Assembly: GCF_001665605.1 (NCBI RefSeq) | Contig: NZ_LZSV01000017.1 | Coordinates: forward strand, 124,001-188,000 | Source of the DNA: Mycobacterium sp. 852014-50255_SCH5639931 | GTDB lineage: Bacteria; Actinomycetota; Actinomycetes; Mycobacteriales; Mycobacteriaceae | Reading direction: 5' to 3' | DNA length: 64,000 nucleotides | In this document: piece after piece, positions 33,060-42,570 of the stretch | Numbering within the stretch: the first letter of the stretch is position 1 | Layout of the letters: each line of letters opens with the position of its first letter | The notes under the pieces: model-generated | Seen by the model: only the letters and a program-made list of their open reading frames with translations | Told to the model about the DNA's origin: nothing | Database searches by the model: none | Position numbers and translations under genes: made by a program

Positions 33060-34313
33060 CTAGTGGACGACGGGGGTACCCGCGCCCCGGTAATCGACCT
33101 GCCAGTGCTTGATGCCGTTGATGAACGACGACCGCAGCCGCTCGGGATTCGCCAGCGGAGTCAGGTCGGGCAGGTGATCGGCGAGCGCGTTGAACATCAA
33201 GTCGATCGTCATGCGCGCCAGGTTTGCGCCGATGCAGTAGTGCGCTCCGGTGCCGCCGAATCCGACGTGCGGGTTCGGGCTGCGCAGGACGTTGAAGGCG
33301 TACGGGTCGTCGAAGACTTCTTCATCGAAGTTGGCCGACCGGTAGAACAGCACCACGCGCTGGCCCTTGCCGATCCGGACACCGCCGAGCTCGGTGTCCT
33401 GGCACGCGGTGCGCTGAAAGGCCGTGATCGGTGTGGCCCAACGGATTATCTCGTCGGCGGCGGTCTTGGGTCGCTGTGCCTTGAACAACTCCCACTGTTC
33501 CGGATAGTCGGTGAAGGCCATCATTCCCTGCGTGATGGAGTTGCGGGTGGTCTCGTTCCCGGCGACGGCCAGGGTGACCACGAACATGCCGAATTCCGCA
33601 TCGGACAGGTGCTGGCCTTCGGCATCGGCCTGTATCAGCGTGGTGACAATGTCGTCACCGGGATCTTCGCGCTTGCGTGCGGCCAATTGCATTGCATACC
33701 AAATCAATTCGCCTGCGGAGGTCAACGCGTCGTTTCCGGCGAACTCCGGATCGTCGCTGCCGATCATATTGTTGGTCCAGTCGAACAGCTTGTCGTAATC
33801 CTCCTGCGGAACCCCGAGTAGCCCGGAAATGGCCTGCAGCGGCAATTCGCAGGCAACCTGACGGACGAAGTCGCCCGACCCGGCCGCCGCGGCTTCGGTC
33901 ACGATGCGCCGCGCTCGCTCCGATAATTCGGCGCGCAGCCGCTCGACCGCGCGGGGCGTGAAGGCCCGCGAGACGATCTTGCGCAACCGGCTGTGCTCGG
34001 GGTCGTCCATCATGATCATCGACGCCCGGCCCGCCTCAATCTGGCCGGCCGCCAAGTCGTCCCGGTAACGCGGAACGATCGACTTGGTCGCGGACGAGAA
34101 GACGTCGCTGCGCAGCGAGACATCGCGGATGTCGCGGTGCTTGGTCACCACCCAGTAGCCCCCGTCGCCGAACCCGCCGGCGTCGGGCGCCTGCTCGTTC
34201 CACCAGATCGGCGCCGTCGCGCGCAGTTCGGCGAACTCCTGCACCGGCAGCCGGTGGGCATAGATATCGGGGTCGGTGAAATCGAAGCCCGGCGGGAGGT
34301 TCGGTGTGGCCAT
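33060..34313 (-). CDS. CYP125-family cytochrome P450 (steroid side-chain oxidase relative)
   Basis: 417 residues from the ATG at 34313 with AGGAG seven bases upstream. From memory the sequence is strikingly close to M. tuberculosis CYP125A1: NLPPGFDFTDPDIYA, FTPRAVERL, AVAGNETTRNSITQGMMAF, and the heme loop PHVGFGGTGAHYCIGANLAR through to NGIKHWQVDY. CYP125 oxidises the terminal methyl of cholesterol and cholestenone side chains. No other cholesterol catabolic gene is nearby and no KstR-type palindrome was seen in the 99-bp upstream region, so this may be a paralogue with another sterol or lipid substrate. Whether the genome has a second CYP125 is not visible here. Confidence 0.92.
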   Translation of the reverse strand: MATPNLPPGFDFTDPDIYAHRLPVQEFAELRATAPIWWNEQAPDAGGFGDGGYWVVTKHRDIRDVSLRSDVFSSATKSIVPRYRDDLAAGQIEAGRASMIMMDDPEHSRLRKIVSRAFTPRAVERLRAELSERARRIVTEAAAAGSGDFVRQVACELPLQAISGLLGVPQEDYDKLFDWTNNMIGSDDPEFAGNDALTSAGELIWYAMQLAARKREDPGDDIVTTLIQADAEGQHLSDAEFGMFVVTLAVAGNETTRNSITQGMMAFTDYPEQWELFKAQRPKTAADEIIRWATPITAFQRTACQDTELGGVRIGKGQRVVLFYRSANFDEEVFDDPYAFNVLRSPNPHVGFGGTGAHYCIGANLARMTIDLMFNALADHLPDLTPLANPERLRSSFINGIKHWQVDYRGAGTPVVH

Positions 34314-34412
34314 CGGACTTCTCCTGGAGACGTGCCTATTGGGATCGGTAGCAAACCCGACATGTCTTACTGCCAGCACCATAAAGCCGAGCCTTGAAGA
34401 AAAGAAGCCTTC

Positions 34413-34820
34413 ATGAAAATCATTGCGATCGTGGCGGCCGGCCTCGCCGCCGGCGCGGTGGCGGGGGCCGGTTGCGCGCAGGCCGAGATCGCCGCGGCGC
34501 CCGTGCCGAGCCACGCCTACCCGTTGGCACCGGGCGGGCAGTCCGATCCCGAAGCCGATGTCGAAGAGCTGCAGCGGCAGGTGTCCGAACTGCACGACAA
34601 CTGGGACAACCTCATCCCGCCGCAACGACAGCAACGGCTGACGCAGCTGCAGCAGCAGGCCACGACCGTGTCCAACGAGGTGCAAAACCTCCCGCCGGCG
34701 CAGCGGCCGGGGGTGGAAATGCGACTGTTGCAAACCATGTTCGCGTTGTTCGACCTGGTGCGAAAGGCCCAAGGGCCCAATCAGCCCTGCTACTTTCCCG
34801 CGTGCCTGCCGGGCCTCTGA
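34413..34820 (+). CDS. Secreted small protein with helical mature region, unknown function
   Basis: 135 residues with a clear signal peptide (MKIIAIVAAGLAAGAVAGAG then AQA-EIAAAP). The mature part has a heptad-like Gln/Leu-rich segment (VEELQRQVSELHDNWDNL to QQATTVSNEVQNL), suggesting a coiled coil, and ends with two cysteines in QPCYFPACLPGL that could form a disulfide. No family is recognised. It is divergent from the CYP125-like gene and convergent with the FUSC gene 7 bp away. Confidence 0.75.
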   Translation: MKIIAIVAAGLAAGAVAGAGCAQAEIAAAPVPSHAYPLAPGGQSDPEADVEELQRQVSELHDNWDNLIPPQRQQRLTQLQQQATTVSNEVQNLPPAQRPGVEMRLLQTMFALFDLVRKAQGPNQPCYFPACLPGL

Positions 34821-34827
34821 TCGGCCA

Positions 34828-37080
34828 TCAGCCCCGAATCGGGCTGGGCGCCTTGGCCGTTTCGCGCCCGCCCAGGTTGGTCGCCGCGGTCACGACGGCT
34901 CGCTCGATCTGACGCAACGCGTGCACCGCGGTGAGGAATCGCCGGGTATCTGGCCCCGGGTGGCCCGATGATCCCGCCTCGCCGTCTCGCTGCCGGGCCA
35001 GAGTTTCGGCGGCGTCGAGCTCGTCGGCGGCCGAGACGATGGTCGGCGCGCGGCCGCTGCCGATCGCGGCGGCCAGCGCGTCGATGTTGCGCCGCGTCTG
35101 GGCGGCGGCGGCCGAGAAGGTGTCGGCAAGGGGCTGCGACCCCACCGGGTCCTGGTACTGCTCGCTGCTGCGCGCCAGGCTACGGCCGTACCGGTCGCAG
35201 GCCGCGAAGATGCGCAGCGCCCGGCGAATGCTGCGCCGGCCCGCAAGGCCGGCGACTCCAGCCAGCAGCGGCTTGGCGGTGACCCGGAACTGCTGCAGGT
35301 CCCGGTCGAGCTGGCGTGCCTGCTCCGACGGGCTGACGCTCTCGTCCTCACCGAACATGGTCGCGGCGGACACCTCGATCAGGGCCGACAGGCTGGCCAG
35401 AAACGTGCGGGTGTCGTCGCGGATCGCGGCCCTGGTGTGCGTGGGCAGCACGACGATGGCCACCGTCGCTCCGATGACCGCACCGAGCGCGGTCTCTTCG
35501 ATCCGCAACATCAGTACGCCGAATGAGAATTGGCCGAGCAAGCCGTACAGCAACGCCAGCATCGTGGTGATCCAGAAGGTCATCAAGCTATAGGTGACCG
35601 TCATGAAATAGAAGGCGCAGAACAGACACACGAATATGCCGGCGAGCGCGGCCGTCCGGTCGCCGGCCAGCAACGTGGCCACCAGCACGCCGCAGGGCAC
35701 GCCGAGCAAGGTGCCGAGCAGGCGTTGCCAGCCTTTGGTCAAGGTTTCACCCCACGAGTTGGTGCCGGCGAAGATGACGAACGCGGCGATCACCGCCCAG
35801 TACCAGCGGGCCGGCGACACCAGTTCGCCGGCGACGATCGCCAGCGACGCGGCGACGGAAACCTGGATGGCCTGCCGGGTGGTCGGTCGTAGGCCCGCCG
35901 GCTGCGCTTCTTCGGCGGCCTCGTCCGGGGGCGCGTCGTCGCCGGCCGGCGGCCGCTCGCTATCCCTAGTTTCCACGTTGCCGACACCCCCGGTGGCGGC
36001 GTGGTCGACGATGGCCCGGACGTCGGAAGTCGCTGTCGCGGCGTTGATCACCGCCAGGGCGAGGCGGAGCACGGCGGCGCTGCCCGGGTCGTCGTCGGCG
36101 GGGCCGCACTGCTCGTCCAGCAGCCGCTGCGCTTGGGCGGCGGCCTGTCGAAGGCCGCCGGGTTCGGGGAGGCGGATGGCGCGCGCCAGCCGCGAGAGCG
36201 CGTCGACGAGCTCGGCCCGCGTTTGGCTTGGTATGGCGTCCGGGTTCTCCGCGGTCAGCGCCGCGGCCCGGCGCCCGGCCGTGGCCACCCATTCGACGGC
36301 CAGCTCGGCGTCCAGCAGCCACGGCGCCAACTGTTCGGCGGTGACACCCGGCCACAGCATGGCGGGGTCGGCCTTGTCCTCGATCTGGCTCTGCACCATC
36401 AGGGCGGTCTCGTTGAGCCGGAGGGTGCGCGCACGCATGCGACGCCGGCGCCGTTCGTCGAGGCGGCCGGTACGCACGGCTTCGGCCGTGGTGTCGACGA
36501 CGATCGCCATCCGGGCCCGCAACGCCCGGACGGTCGCCCACAGCACGCGCTCCGGCCGGTCGGGCATGACGTAGGTGGCCATCACGAATGTGCAGACCGT
36601 GCCCACCGCGACCGCCCCGATCATCCACGGCAGCTCCGAGATGCGCGCTCGCAGATACAGGGTGAAGAAGTAGGACATGAACGCGACCATGCCCAGCGCC
36701 CGGCCGCGCGCCCCGAAGCGGCGAACGTACGCGGCGGTGAACACCACCACCACGAACACCACGTCGCTGACCACCTGGTGGGACGCGAGCACCGCGGCGG
36801 CCGTGATGGAGACGGCCGCGGGCAGGGGCAGCAGGGCCATGGTGATCCGCTGCTGGTGCGGGTCCGGCTCGTTGACGGAGCGCGACGCGACCATCGTGAT
36901 GACGACGCCCAACAAGGCGACGGTCAGCGGCTGTCCCGTCGCCCGGGTCAGGACGTACAGCGCCAGCAGCGAACAGCCGAGCGCGGCCGTCGTCCGCGTC
37001 GCCATCCGCAGCCGGAGCAGACCGGGATCGGAGCCGATCACCCAGTTGCTGGCTTGTTCGTAGAAAACGCTGATCGCCAC
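34828..37080 (-). CDS. FUSC-family inner membrane protein
   Basis: 750 residues from a GTG at 37080, which has a GGGAAGGGGG tract just upstream; ATGs at 37107 and 37110 are alternatives. Two blocks of about five to six membrane helices (roughly 30-165 and 410-570) each precede a large cytoplasmic helical region, the repeated layout of FUSC/YccS-type proteins related to aromatic acid exporters. The second block has SPARWYWAVIAAFVIF and TLTKGWQRLLGTLLG, matching the FUSC signature of a Trp-rich helix and RxxGT. The role is probably efflux of organic acids or envelope-related transport; the substrate is unknown. It is divergent from galT. Confidence 0.85.
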   Translation of the reverse strand: MAISVFYEQASNWVIGSDPGLLRLRMATRTTAALGCSLLALYVLTRATGQPLTVALLGVVITMVASRSVNEPDPHQQRITMALLPLPAAVSITAAAVLASHQVVSDVVFVVVVFTAAYVRRFGARGRALGMVAFMSYFFTLYLRARISELPWMIGAVAVGTVCTFVMATYVMPDRPERVLWATVRALRARMAIVVDTTAEAVRTGRLDERRRRRMRARTLRLNETALMVQSQIEDKADPAMLWPGVTAEQLAPWLLDAELAVEWVATAGRRAAALTAENPDAIPSQTRAELVDALSRLARAIRLPEPGGLRQAAAQAQRLLDEQCGPADDDPGSAAVLRLALAVINAATATSDVRAIVDHAATGGVGNVETRDSERPPAGDDAPPDEAAEEAQPAGLRPTTRQAIQVSVAASLAIVAGELVSPARWYWAVIAAFVIFAGTNSWGETLTKGWQRLLGTLLGVPCGVLVATLLAGDRTAALAGIFVCLFCAFYFMTVTYSLMTFWITTMLALLYGLLGQFSFGVLMLRIEETALGAVIGATVAIVVLPTHTRAAIRDDTRTFLASLSALIEVSAATMFGEDESVSPSEQARQLDRDLQQFRVTAKPLLAGVAGLAGRRSIRRALRIFAACDRYGRSLARSSEQYQDPVGSQPLADTFSAAAAQTRRNIDALAAAIGSGRAPTIVSAADELDAAETLARQRDGEAGSSGHPGPDTRRFLTAVHALRQIERAVVTAATNLGGRETAKAPSPIRG

Positions 37081-37148
37081 GCCCCCCTTCCCGCCTGTTG
37101 AACGCATCATGGTTACCCGAACTTCGGCACAAGCTAGTCTTCGACATC

Positions 37149-38228
37149 GTGACAGCGCCGACGCGGGCGAAGCTGGCCGATGGCCGTGACCTGCTGTTCT
37201 TCGCGCTGCCGGGGCACCGTCCGGCGCCGGTCGAAGACCGTAGGCCGCTGCCGGCGCGCGACGGGCAGCAGACCGAGTTGCGGTTCGACCAGACGATGGG
37301 GCAGTGGGTGATCGTCGCGGCGCTACGCCAAGACCGCATCTACAAGCCGCCCCCCGACCAGTGCCCGCTGTGCCCCGGTCCGACGGGGCTGACCAGCGAG
37401 GTGCCCGCCCCGGACTACGACGTCGTCGTCTTCGAAAACCGGTTTCCCAGCCTGTCCGGCACCGGACCGGCGCTCGCTCCCGCCGGTGACGGCTTCGTGT
37501 CCGCCCGGGGGCAGGGCCGCTGCGAGGTGATCTGCTTTTCCAGCGACCACACCGGCTCGTTCGCGGGGCTGGCACCGGCGCACGCCCGACTGGTCCTCGA
37601 CGCGTGGCGGCACCGCACCGGCGACCTGATGGCCACCCCGGGCATCGAGCAGGTGTTCTGCTTCGAGAACCGCGGCGAGGAGATCGGGGTGACGTTGACT
37701 CACCCGCACGGTCAAATCTACGGCTATCCCTATCTGACGCCGCGAACCGCCGCCATGCTGGGCCAGGCGCGCCGGCATCGAATGCACCACGGCACCAATC
37801 TCTTTGCCGACCTACTGGCCGGCGAGGTCGCGGACGGCAGCCGAATCGTCGCGCGCGACGACCTGTTCACCGCGTTCGTGCCGTTCGCCGCGCGCTGGCC
37901 GGTCGAGGTGCACATCTATCCGAACAGGTTCGTGCGCAACATCATCGAGCTCGACGAGGACGAACTGGACGGGTTCGCCCGGGTCTACCTCGATGTGCTG
38001 AGGCGATTCGACCGGATGTATTCCTCTCCGCTGCCCTATATTTCGGCGTTGCACCAGTACGCCGATACCGACGCGCAGGCCGACGGCTACTTCCACGTCG
38101 AGTTGATGTCGATCCGGCGCAGCGCCACCAAGCTCAAGTACCTGGCGGGCTCGGAGTCGGGGATGGACGCGTTCATCAGCGATGTGACGCCCGAGAGCGT
38201 GGCCCAGCGCCTGCGGGAGCTCGCGTGA
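37149..38228 (+). CDS. galT: Galactose-1-phosphate uridylyltransferase
   Basis: 359 residues from a GTG at 37149 ([14 protein letters not shown]); the frame is open from a TTG at 37098 but lacks a better start. GalT exchanges UMP between UDP-glucose and galactose-1-phosphate in the Leloir pathway. Seen here are the metal-site QCPLCPG, the FENRGEEIG loop, and the active-site [11 protein letters not shown] with the nucleophilic His of HxHxQ. Near the C-terminus [10 protein letters not shown] and [10 protein letters not shown] are typical. The galK gene overlaps by GTGA, so the two are co-translated. The gene is intact, whereas I recall that M. tuberculosis H37Rv has galT annotated in two pieces. 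Confidence 0.95.
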   Translation: MTAPTRAKLADGRDLLFFALPGHRPAPVEDRRPLPARDGQQTELRFDQTMGQWVIVAALRQDRIYKPPPDQCPLCPGPTGLTSEVPAPDYDVVVFENRFPSLSGTGPALAPAGDGFVSARGQGRCEVICFSSDHTGSFAGLAPAHARLVLDAWRHRTGDLMATPGIEQVFCFENRGEEIGVTLTHPHGQIYGYPYLTPRTAAMLGQARRHRMHHGTNLFADLLAGEVADGSRIVARDDLFTAFVPFAARWPVEVHIYPNRFVRNIIELDEDELDGFARVYLDVLRRFDRMYSSPLPYISALHQYADTDAQADGYFHVELMSIRRSATKLKYLAGSESGMDAFISDVTPESVAQRLRELA

Positions 38229-39316
38229 CCGTCCGGTACTCCGCGCCCGGGCGGATCAACCTGATCGGGGAGCATACCGACTACAACCTGGGTTTCGCGC
38301 TGCCGATCGCGTTGCCGCAACGCACTATGGTGACGTTCACGCCAGACCGCGGCGATGCGATCGCCGTGGCCAGCGACCGCGCGGACGGGACGGTGCGCAT
38401 TCCGTTGGATACCGCTCCCGGCGGCGTGACCGGCTGGGCCGCCTACGTGGCCGGCGTGATGTGGGCGCTGCGTCAGGCCGGCCACCCGGCGCCCGGCGGC
38501 ACGATGCGGATCACCAGCGACGTGGCGATGGGCTCGGGGTTGTCGTCGTCGGCGGCGCTGGAGTGCGCTGCGCTGGGCGCCATCGCTGCCGCCGCCGGGG
38601 TGCGCATCGACCCGAAGGAACAGGCACGGCTCGCCCAGCGCGCCGAGAACGACTACGTCGGCGCCCCAACGGGTTTGCTCGACCAGCTGGCCTCGCTGTT
38701 CGGCCGGCCGGCGACCGCGCTGCTGATCGATTTCCGCGATGTCACGGTCGCGCCGGTGGCCTTCGATCCGGATGCCGCCGGTGTCACGCTGCTGGTGATC
38801 GACTCCCGCGCCCCCCACAGCCACGCCGACGGCGACTATGCCGCGCGCCGCGCGTCGTGTGAGCGGGCGGCCGCGGATCTCGGGGTGTCGTCGCTGCGCG
38901 AGGTCCAGGACCGCGGTCCGTCGCTGGCCGCCGCGGTGCGCGATCCGGTCGACGGCCGCCGGGCCCGCCATGTGCTGAGCGAGAACCAGCGGGTGATCGA
39001 TTGTGTTGCGGCGCTCAATGTTTCGGACTTCGCCGAGGCGGGGCGAATCTTCAGCGCCTCGCACGCGTCCATGCGTGACGATTTCGAGATCACCACCGAA
39101 CACATCGACCTGATCGCGGACACCGCGGTGCGGGCGGGCGCCCTGGGCGCGCGGATGACCGGCGGGGGGTTCGGCGGCTGTGTGATCGCGCTGGTGCGGA
39201 CCGACCGCACCGGCGCGATCGGTGAGGCGGTGCGACGCGCGGTGGGCGACGCCGGTTTCGAGCAACCGGTGATCGCCCGAACCCGTGCCGCCGCCGGCGC
39301 GGGGCCGGGTGGGTGA
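38225..39316 (+). CDS. galK: Galactokinase
   Basis: 363 residues from the GTG overlapping the galT stop. It phosphorylates galactose to galactose-1-phosphate with ATP. The galactokinase signature [13 protein letters not shown] is at residues 11-23, the GHMP ATP loop [12 protein letters not shown] is near residue 102, and the third motif [14 protein letters not shown] is near the C-terminus. The catalytic Asp is in the segment GLLDQLAS. It is co-transcribed with galT and the Mut7-C gene that overlaps its stop. Confidence 0.96.
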   Translation: MTVRYSAPGRINLIGEHTDYNLGFALPIALPQRTMVTFTPDRGDAIAVASDRADGTVRIPLDTAPGGVTGWAAYVAGVMWALRQAGHPAPGGTMRITSDVAMGSGLSSSAALECAALGAIAAAAGVRIDPKEQARLAQRAENDYVGAPTGLLDQLASLFGRPATALLIDFRDVTVAPVAFDPDAAGVTLLVIDSRAPHSHADGDYAARRASCERAAADLGVSSLREVQDRGPSLAAAVRDPVDGRRARHVLSENQRVIDCVAALNVSDFAEAGRIFSASHASMRDDFEITTEHIDLIADTAVRAGALGARMTGGGFGGCVIALVRTDRTGAIGEAVRRAVGDAGFEQPVIARTRAAAGAGPGG

Positions 39317-40032
39317 CCGAACCGATCGGCGATGTCGAAGTTCGGGCGTTCGCCGAGCTCAACGATTTCCTGCCCGCCGAGTCGCGCGGCCTGGCGGTGC
39401 GCCGCCCCTTCCGGCCGCACCAGACCGTCAAGGACGTGCTGGAGGCGATGGGCATCCCGCACACCGAGGTCGACCTCGTCCTGGTGAACGGGTCCCCGCG
39501 GGACTTCGCCTACCGCCCGAGTTTCGGCGACCACATCGCCGCGCACCCCGGGCCGCGGCGGGTGCACGATCCGCGGTTCGTCGTCGACGTCAACCTCGGA
39601 AGGCTGGCGTGGCTGCTGCGGCTGCTCGGGTTGGACGTGTGGTGGTCGAACGACGCCGACGACAAGACGCTGGCCGACATCAGCGGCGAGCAGCGCCGGA
39701 TCCTGCTGACCCGTGACCGTGGCCTGTTGAAGCGCCGCGCCATCACGCATGGCCTGTTCGTCCGTTCCGATGATCCCGAGGAGCAGGCGCTCGACGTGCT
39801 GCGACGGCTGGACCTGGGTCACCGGCTGGCGCCGCTCACCCGGTGCGTGCGCTGCAACGGCACGTTGAGCCGGGTCAGCAAGGACGAGGTGATCGATCAG
39901 TTGGAGCCGCTGACGCGCCAGCACTACCAGGAGTTCAGCCGGTGCTCGGAATGCGGGCGGATCTACTGGCCCGGGTCTCACTACACGAAGTTGGTCCGGC
40001 TCGTCGAGAAGCTGCGCGACCAGCTGGGTTGA
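39313..40032 (+). CDS. Mut7-C family putative RNase with ubiquitin-like N-terminus and zinc ribbon
   Basis: 239 residues, starting at a GTG that overlaps the galK stop. Residues 1-85 look like the ubiquitin/ThiS-like Mut7-C partner domain ([20 protein letters not shown]). Residues 90-170 fit the PIN-like Mut7-C RNase domain: [36 protein letters not shown] with conserved Asp residues. The C-terminus has two CxxC pairs (RCVRCNG and RCSECGR), a zinc ribbon. RNase activity is predicted for the family but hardly tested. Coupling to galK is unexplained and may be simple read-through. Confidence 0.85.
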   Translation: MTEPIGDVEVRAFAELNDFLPAESRGLAVRRPFRPHQTVKDVLEAMGIPHTEVDLVLVNGSPRDFAYRPSFGDHIAAHPGPRRVHDPRFVVDVNLGRLAWLLRLLGLDVWWSNDADDKTLADISGEQRRILLTRDRGLLKRRAITHGLFVRSDDPEEQALDVLRRLDLGHRLAPLTRCVRCNGTLSRVSKDEVIDQLEPLTRQHYQEFSRCSECGRIYWPGSHYTKLVRLVEKLRDQLG

Positions 40033-40096
40033 CCGTCCAGGCGCCAATTCCGTGGTCCTAGCGGTGACACGCCCCCAGAGCTGTAACGTAACGGAT

Positions 40097-40462
40097 ATGC
40101 CAGGGATGACGTGCGCAGTGTGCGGGGCGGGCTTCTCGGCCCGGTCCGACGCGGTCTACTGCACGGCGGCCTGCCGGCAAAAGGCTCACCGCGCCCGATC
40201 GGCGCGCCGGACGACCGTGCTGCGGGAGGCTCTTCGGCGAAGCGGCGAGACCGGCCGGGGTGCGCACGCTGATGCCGCCAGATCGCTGCGGCGTTCCGCG
40301 GCCAGTTCCATGCAACGCGCGCGGGAGCAGGTCGACCGATCGCGCGAATTGTGCCGCGTGTCCGAGCTTCGGCTGCGGCAAAGCGACGTCATCCGTCAAG
40401 CGTCGCTCACTGCGCAGGCGGCGACGTCAAACAGGGAGCGTGCATGGTGGCCTGGGAGCTAG
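40097..40462 (+). CDS. Small zinc-finger protein upstream of the ANTAR regulator
   Basis: 121 residues from the ATG at 40097. The N-terminus has MTCAVCGAGFSARSDAVYCT and then ACRQKAHR, giving Cys-x2-Cys-x12-Cys-x3-Cys, a compact zinc-binding module. The rest is Arg/Ala/Ser-rich and probably helical (SMQRAREQVDRSRELCRVSE). The C-terminus overlaps the start of the PAS-ANTAR gene by 19 bp. It may bind nucleic acid or the ANTAR protein. No named family beyond a zinc-ribbon look is recognised. A start at 40052 would add residues with no homology-like pattern. Confidence 0.62.
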   Translation: MPGMTCAVCGAGFSARSDAVYCTAACRQKAHRARSARRTTVLREALRRSGETGRGAHADAARSLRRSAASSMQRAREQVDRSRELCRVSELRLRQSDVIRQASLTAQAATSNRERAWWPGS

Positions 40463-41127
40463 ACGGCCAGACGGCGGCGGTGGAGCAGGCCTTGGCCGGC
40501 GGTACGCCGCAGCGCGCCGGTTGGTTTCGCTTCTACTTCGAAGACCAGCGCTGGGAATGGTCGGAGCAAGTGCAGCGGATGCACGGCTACGAACCCGGAA
40601 CGGTGACCCCGACCACCGAGCTGGTCATCTCCCACAAGCATCCCGAGGATCGCAACCAGGTGGCGGCAACAATCAACGAGATGGTCGAACGCCGGCGGCC
40701 GTTCAGCACCAGGCACCGCATCGTCGACACCCGCGGCAACACCCATGACGTGGTCGTGGTGGGCGAGCAGTTCTGCGACGGCAGCAGCGAGGTCATCGGC
40801 ACCCACGGCTTCTACGTCGACGTCACACCGACATCGAACCGCGAACGCGAGGAGAACATCAGCGCGGAGGTGGCCGAGATCGCCGAGCGGCGCGGCGCCA
40901 TCGACCGGACCAAGGGAATGTTGATGCTGGTCTACGGCGTCGACGAGCTCGCGGCTTTCAACCTGCTCAAATCGTTGTCCCAGGTGCGCAACATGAAGCT
41001 GGGCGTGCTCGCCGAACAAATCGCGAAAGACTTCTCCGAATTGGGCAAGGAGCTGATCGCGTCACGCTCACGGTTCGACCAACGCCTCCTCACCGCGCAT
41101 CTGCGGGCGGGCAGCTCCGACGAGTAG
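40444..41127 (+). CDS. PAS-ANTAR transcription antitermination regulator
   Basis: 227 residues from the ATG at 40444 with GGGAG eight bases upstream. Residues 20-130 fit a PAS (fold 3) sensor: RWEWSEQVQRMHGYEPG, SHKHPEDRNQV, and GTHGFYVDVT. Residues 150-205 are the ANTAR RNA-binding domain: AIDRTKGMLMLVYGVDELAA followed by AFNLLKSLSQVRNMKLGVLA. ANTAR proteins bind paired hairpins in nascent RNA and stop termination; in mycobacteria PdtaR is the best-known example. The ligand of the PAS domain is unknown. Overlap with the zinc-finger gene suggests a two-protein switch. Confidence 0.9.
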   Translation: MVAWELDGQTAAVEQALAGGTPQRAGWFRFYFEDQRWEWSEQVQRMHGYEPGTVTPTTELVISHKHPEDRNQVAATINEMVERRRPFSTRHRIVDTRGNTHDVVVVGEQFCDGSSEVIGTHGFYVDVTPTSNREREENISAEVAEIAERRGAIDRTKGMLMLVYGVDELAAFNLLKSLSQVRNMKLGVLAEQIAKDFSELGKELIASRSRFDQRLLTAHLRAGSSDE

Positions 41128-41130
41128 CGG

Positions 41131-41616
41131 CTATTCAGCCGGAGTCAGGCGCACCGCTCCCAGGTGCATGCGGTCGACCGCCTCGGCGAACTCCTCGCGC
41201 GTCGGTATGCGTTGATCGCGAAACTTCAGTCCGATCATCCGCTGGGCGCGCCGAACGCCGTAGGACTCGGCGCAGCGCAGGAAGAGGTCAGAGACGACGG
41301 CGCGGTCGCGGATGAGCTCCCCGCGCATCGCGGTCTGCTTGCCGTCGTAGACGACTTGCGCGGGCGCACCGCCGCGGAAATTCTGTTTCCACGGGGCGCC
41401 GGTCAGCGCGTACAGCTGATTGTCAATCATGTGGGCGCTCACCGGAAGTGAGAACGGCCGGCCCGTTTTTCGTCCGGTGAAGTTCAGCACCATGAGCTGT
41501 TTACGGGCGGCGCCGGCGAGCGGGGTGCGCAGCAAGAAGCCCAGCATCGGGTTGACGATGCGCAGCAGCGCCGACGGGGGGTGCCCGGCGTCTATCGCAT
41601 AGGACTGCTCTGGCAT
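41131..41616 (-). CDS. Deazaflavin (F420)-dependent nitroreductase-family protein, DDN-like
   Basis: 161 residues. FTGRKTGRPFSLPVSAHMID and the following YALTGAPWKQNFRGGAPA match the split-barrel DUF385/DDN family, whose members use F420H2 to reduce quinones or nitro compounds at the membrane. An N-terminal helix (LLRIVNPMLGFLLRTPLAG) may associate with membrane. The specific substrate is unknown. Convergent with the ANTAR gene (3 bp between stops). Confidence 0.85.
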   Translation of the reverse strand: MPEQSYAIDAGHPPSALLRIVNPMLGFLLRTPLAGAARKQLMVLNFTGRKTGRPFSLPVSAHMIDNQLYALTGAPWKQNFRGGAPAQVVYDGKQTAMRGELIRDRAVVSDLFLRCAESYGVRRAQRMIGLKFRDQRIPTREEFAEAVDRMHLGAVRLTPAE

Positions 41617-41706
41617 GCGATTACCGTAAGGCCAATGGGGTTCCGTGGCCTAGCGATGAGGTGATGGCGCCGCGGAGGGGTCCCCGCGGCGCCATCGCGT
41701 GCCTCG

Positions 41707-42381
41707 TCAGGGGGTGATGGTGGTCTGGTCGTCGATGATGTTGGTGGCGTCCATCAACGGACCCTGATCGGCTTGCGGGCCCTCCGCGTTGAGCTGAAGC
41801 ACGAAGACCGCGCCTTGGCTCGGGATCACCACCGTCTTCTGCGCGATGACGCGCGTGCCGCCGTCCTTCTGATACGTGCCGCCGATCTGCCACGCCTGGA
41901 AGCCGCCGAGCGTGGACGCTTTGCCGTCACCGCTGCCCTCGTATCCGGGCAGGTTCTGCACCTCGCCCGGTGCGTACTGGATGATCTTCGCCGGGTCCAC
42001 GTCGCCGGTGAACTTGGAGAGCAGCGCCGAGACGGTGGGCGGATCGGCGGGGTTGCTGGGCTGGGTCATAACAATGCCGCCATACGACGTGCCGGAGTTC
42101 TGGTTGAGCTGCCAACCGGCGGGCACCGGAAGGTCGACGTTGGGGCCAGGATCGCCGTGGTGAACGGGTGTCTCGGTGATGTGGTTGTCCTTGACGTAGT
42201 CCGCGATGGTGTATTTCGCTTTCGCGGCCGGGGCGGAGCTGGTTGCAGCCGACGTCGTGGACGTCGAGGTGGATGTGGACGTCGAGGTGGACGATTGACT
42301 GCCGGACTTGTGGTCATTGCCGCAACCGACGAGCGCCAAACTCAGCGCTACGGAAATGGTTGCTAGCGTCAAATGTTTCAT
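41707..42381 (-). CDS. lpqN: LpqN/LpqT-family lipoprotein
   Basis: 224 residues from the ATG at 42381 (GGGAG upstream). The lipobox SLALVGCGN gives a lipidated Cys near residue 20, followed by a long Ser/Thr/Ala linker (residues 29-50). The mature domain TIADYVKDNHITETPVHHGD and DLPVPAGWQL is typical of LpqN/LpqT. Placement beside the GH92 gene and the large membrane protein matches Rv0583c-Rv0585c in M. tuberculosis from memory, supporting the name. LpqN has been linked to trehalose-mycolate transport with MmpL3; whether that holds here is not shown by sequence. Confidence 0.88.
   Translation of the reverse strand: MKHLTLATISVALSLALVGCGNDHKSGSQSSTSTSTSTSTSTTSAATSSAPAAKAKYTIADYVKDNHITETPVHHGDPGPNVDLPVPAGWQLNQNSGTSYGGIVMTQPSNPADPPTVSALLSKFTGDVDPAKIIQYAPGEVQNLPGYEGSGDGKASTLGGFQAWQIGGTYQKDGGTRVIAQKTVVIPSQGAVFVLQLNAEGPQADQGPLMDATNIIDDQTTITP
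42259..42291. repeat. 18-bp in-frame tandem repeat in the lpqN linker
   Basis: GGACGTCGAGGTGGA occurs at 42259-42273 and 42277-42291, an 18-bp period within an Ser/Thr codon run. Copy changes would lengthen or shorten the lipoprotein linker by six residues without a frameshift. Confidence 0.7.
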
Positions 42382-42570
42382 AATCCAATCTCCCGAAAAT
42401 TGGGGCCGGTACCAGCGCCGGCCACGCCGAAATGACAGTAGCCGAAATGGCCTGCAACTTCGCCGGTATCTTTTGCACTTTTTGGCGGTAACGCGACCGG
42501 CCCGTAAATCGTTATCCAATTCGTGTGGAAAACACTCACCCAGAACCGCGTTGTCCAGTAAGAGACAGGT

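Noticed and set aside
34314..34412. KstR operator upstream of the CYP125-like gene
   Set aside because: No TnnAACnnGTTnnA match found in the interval.
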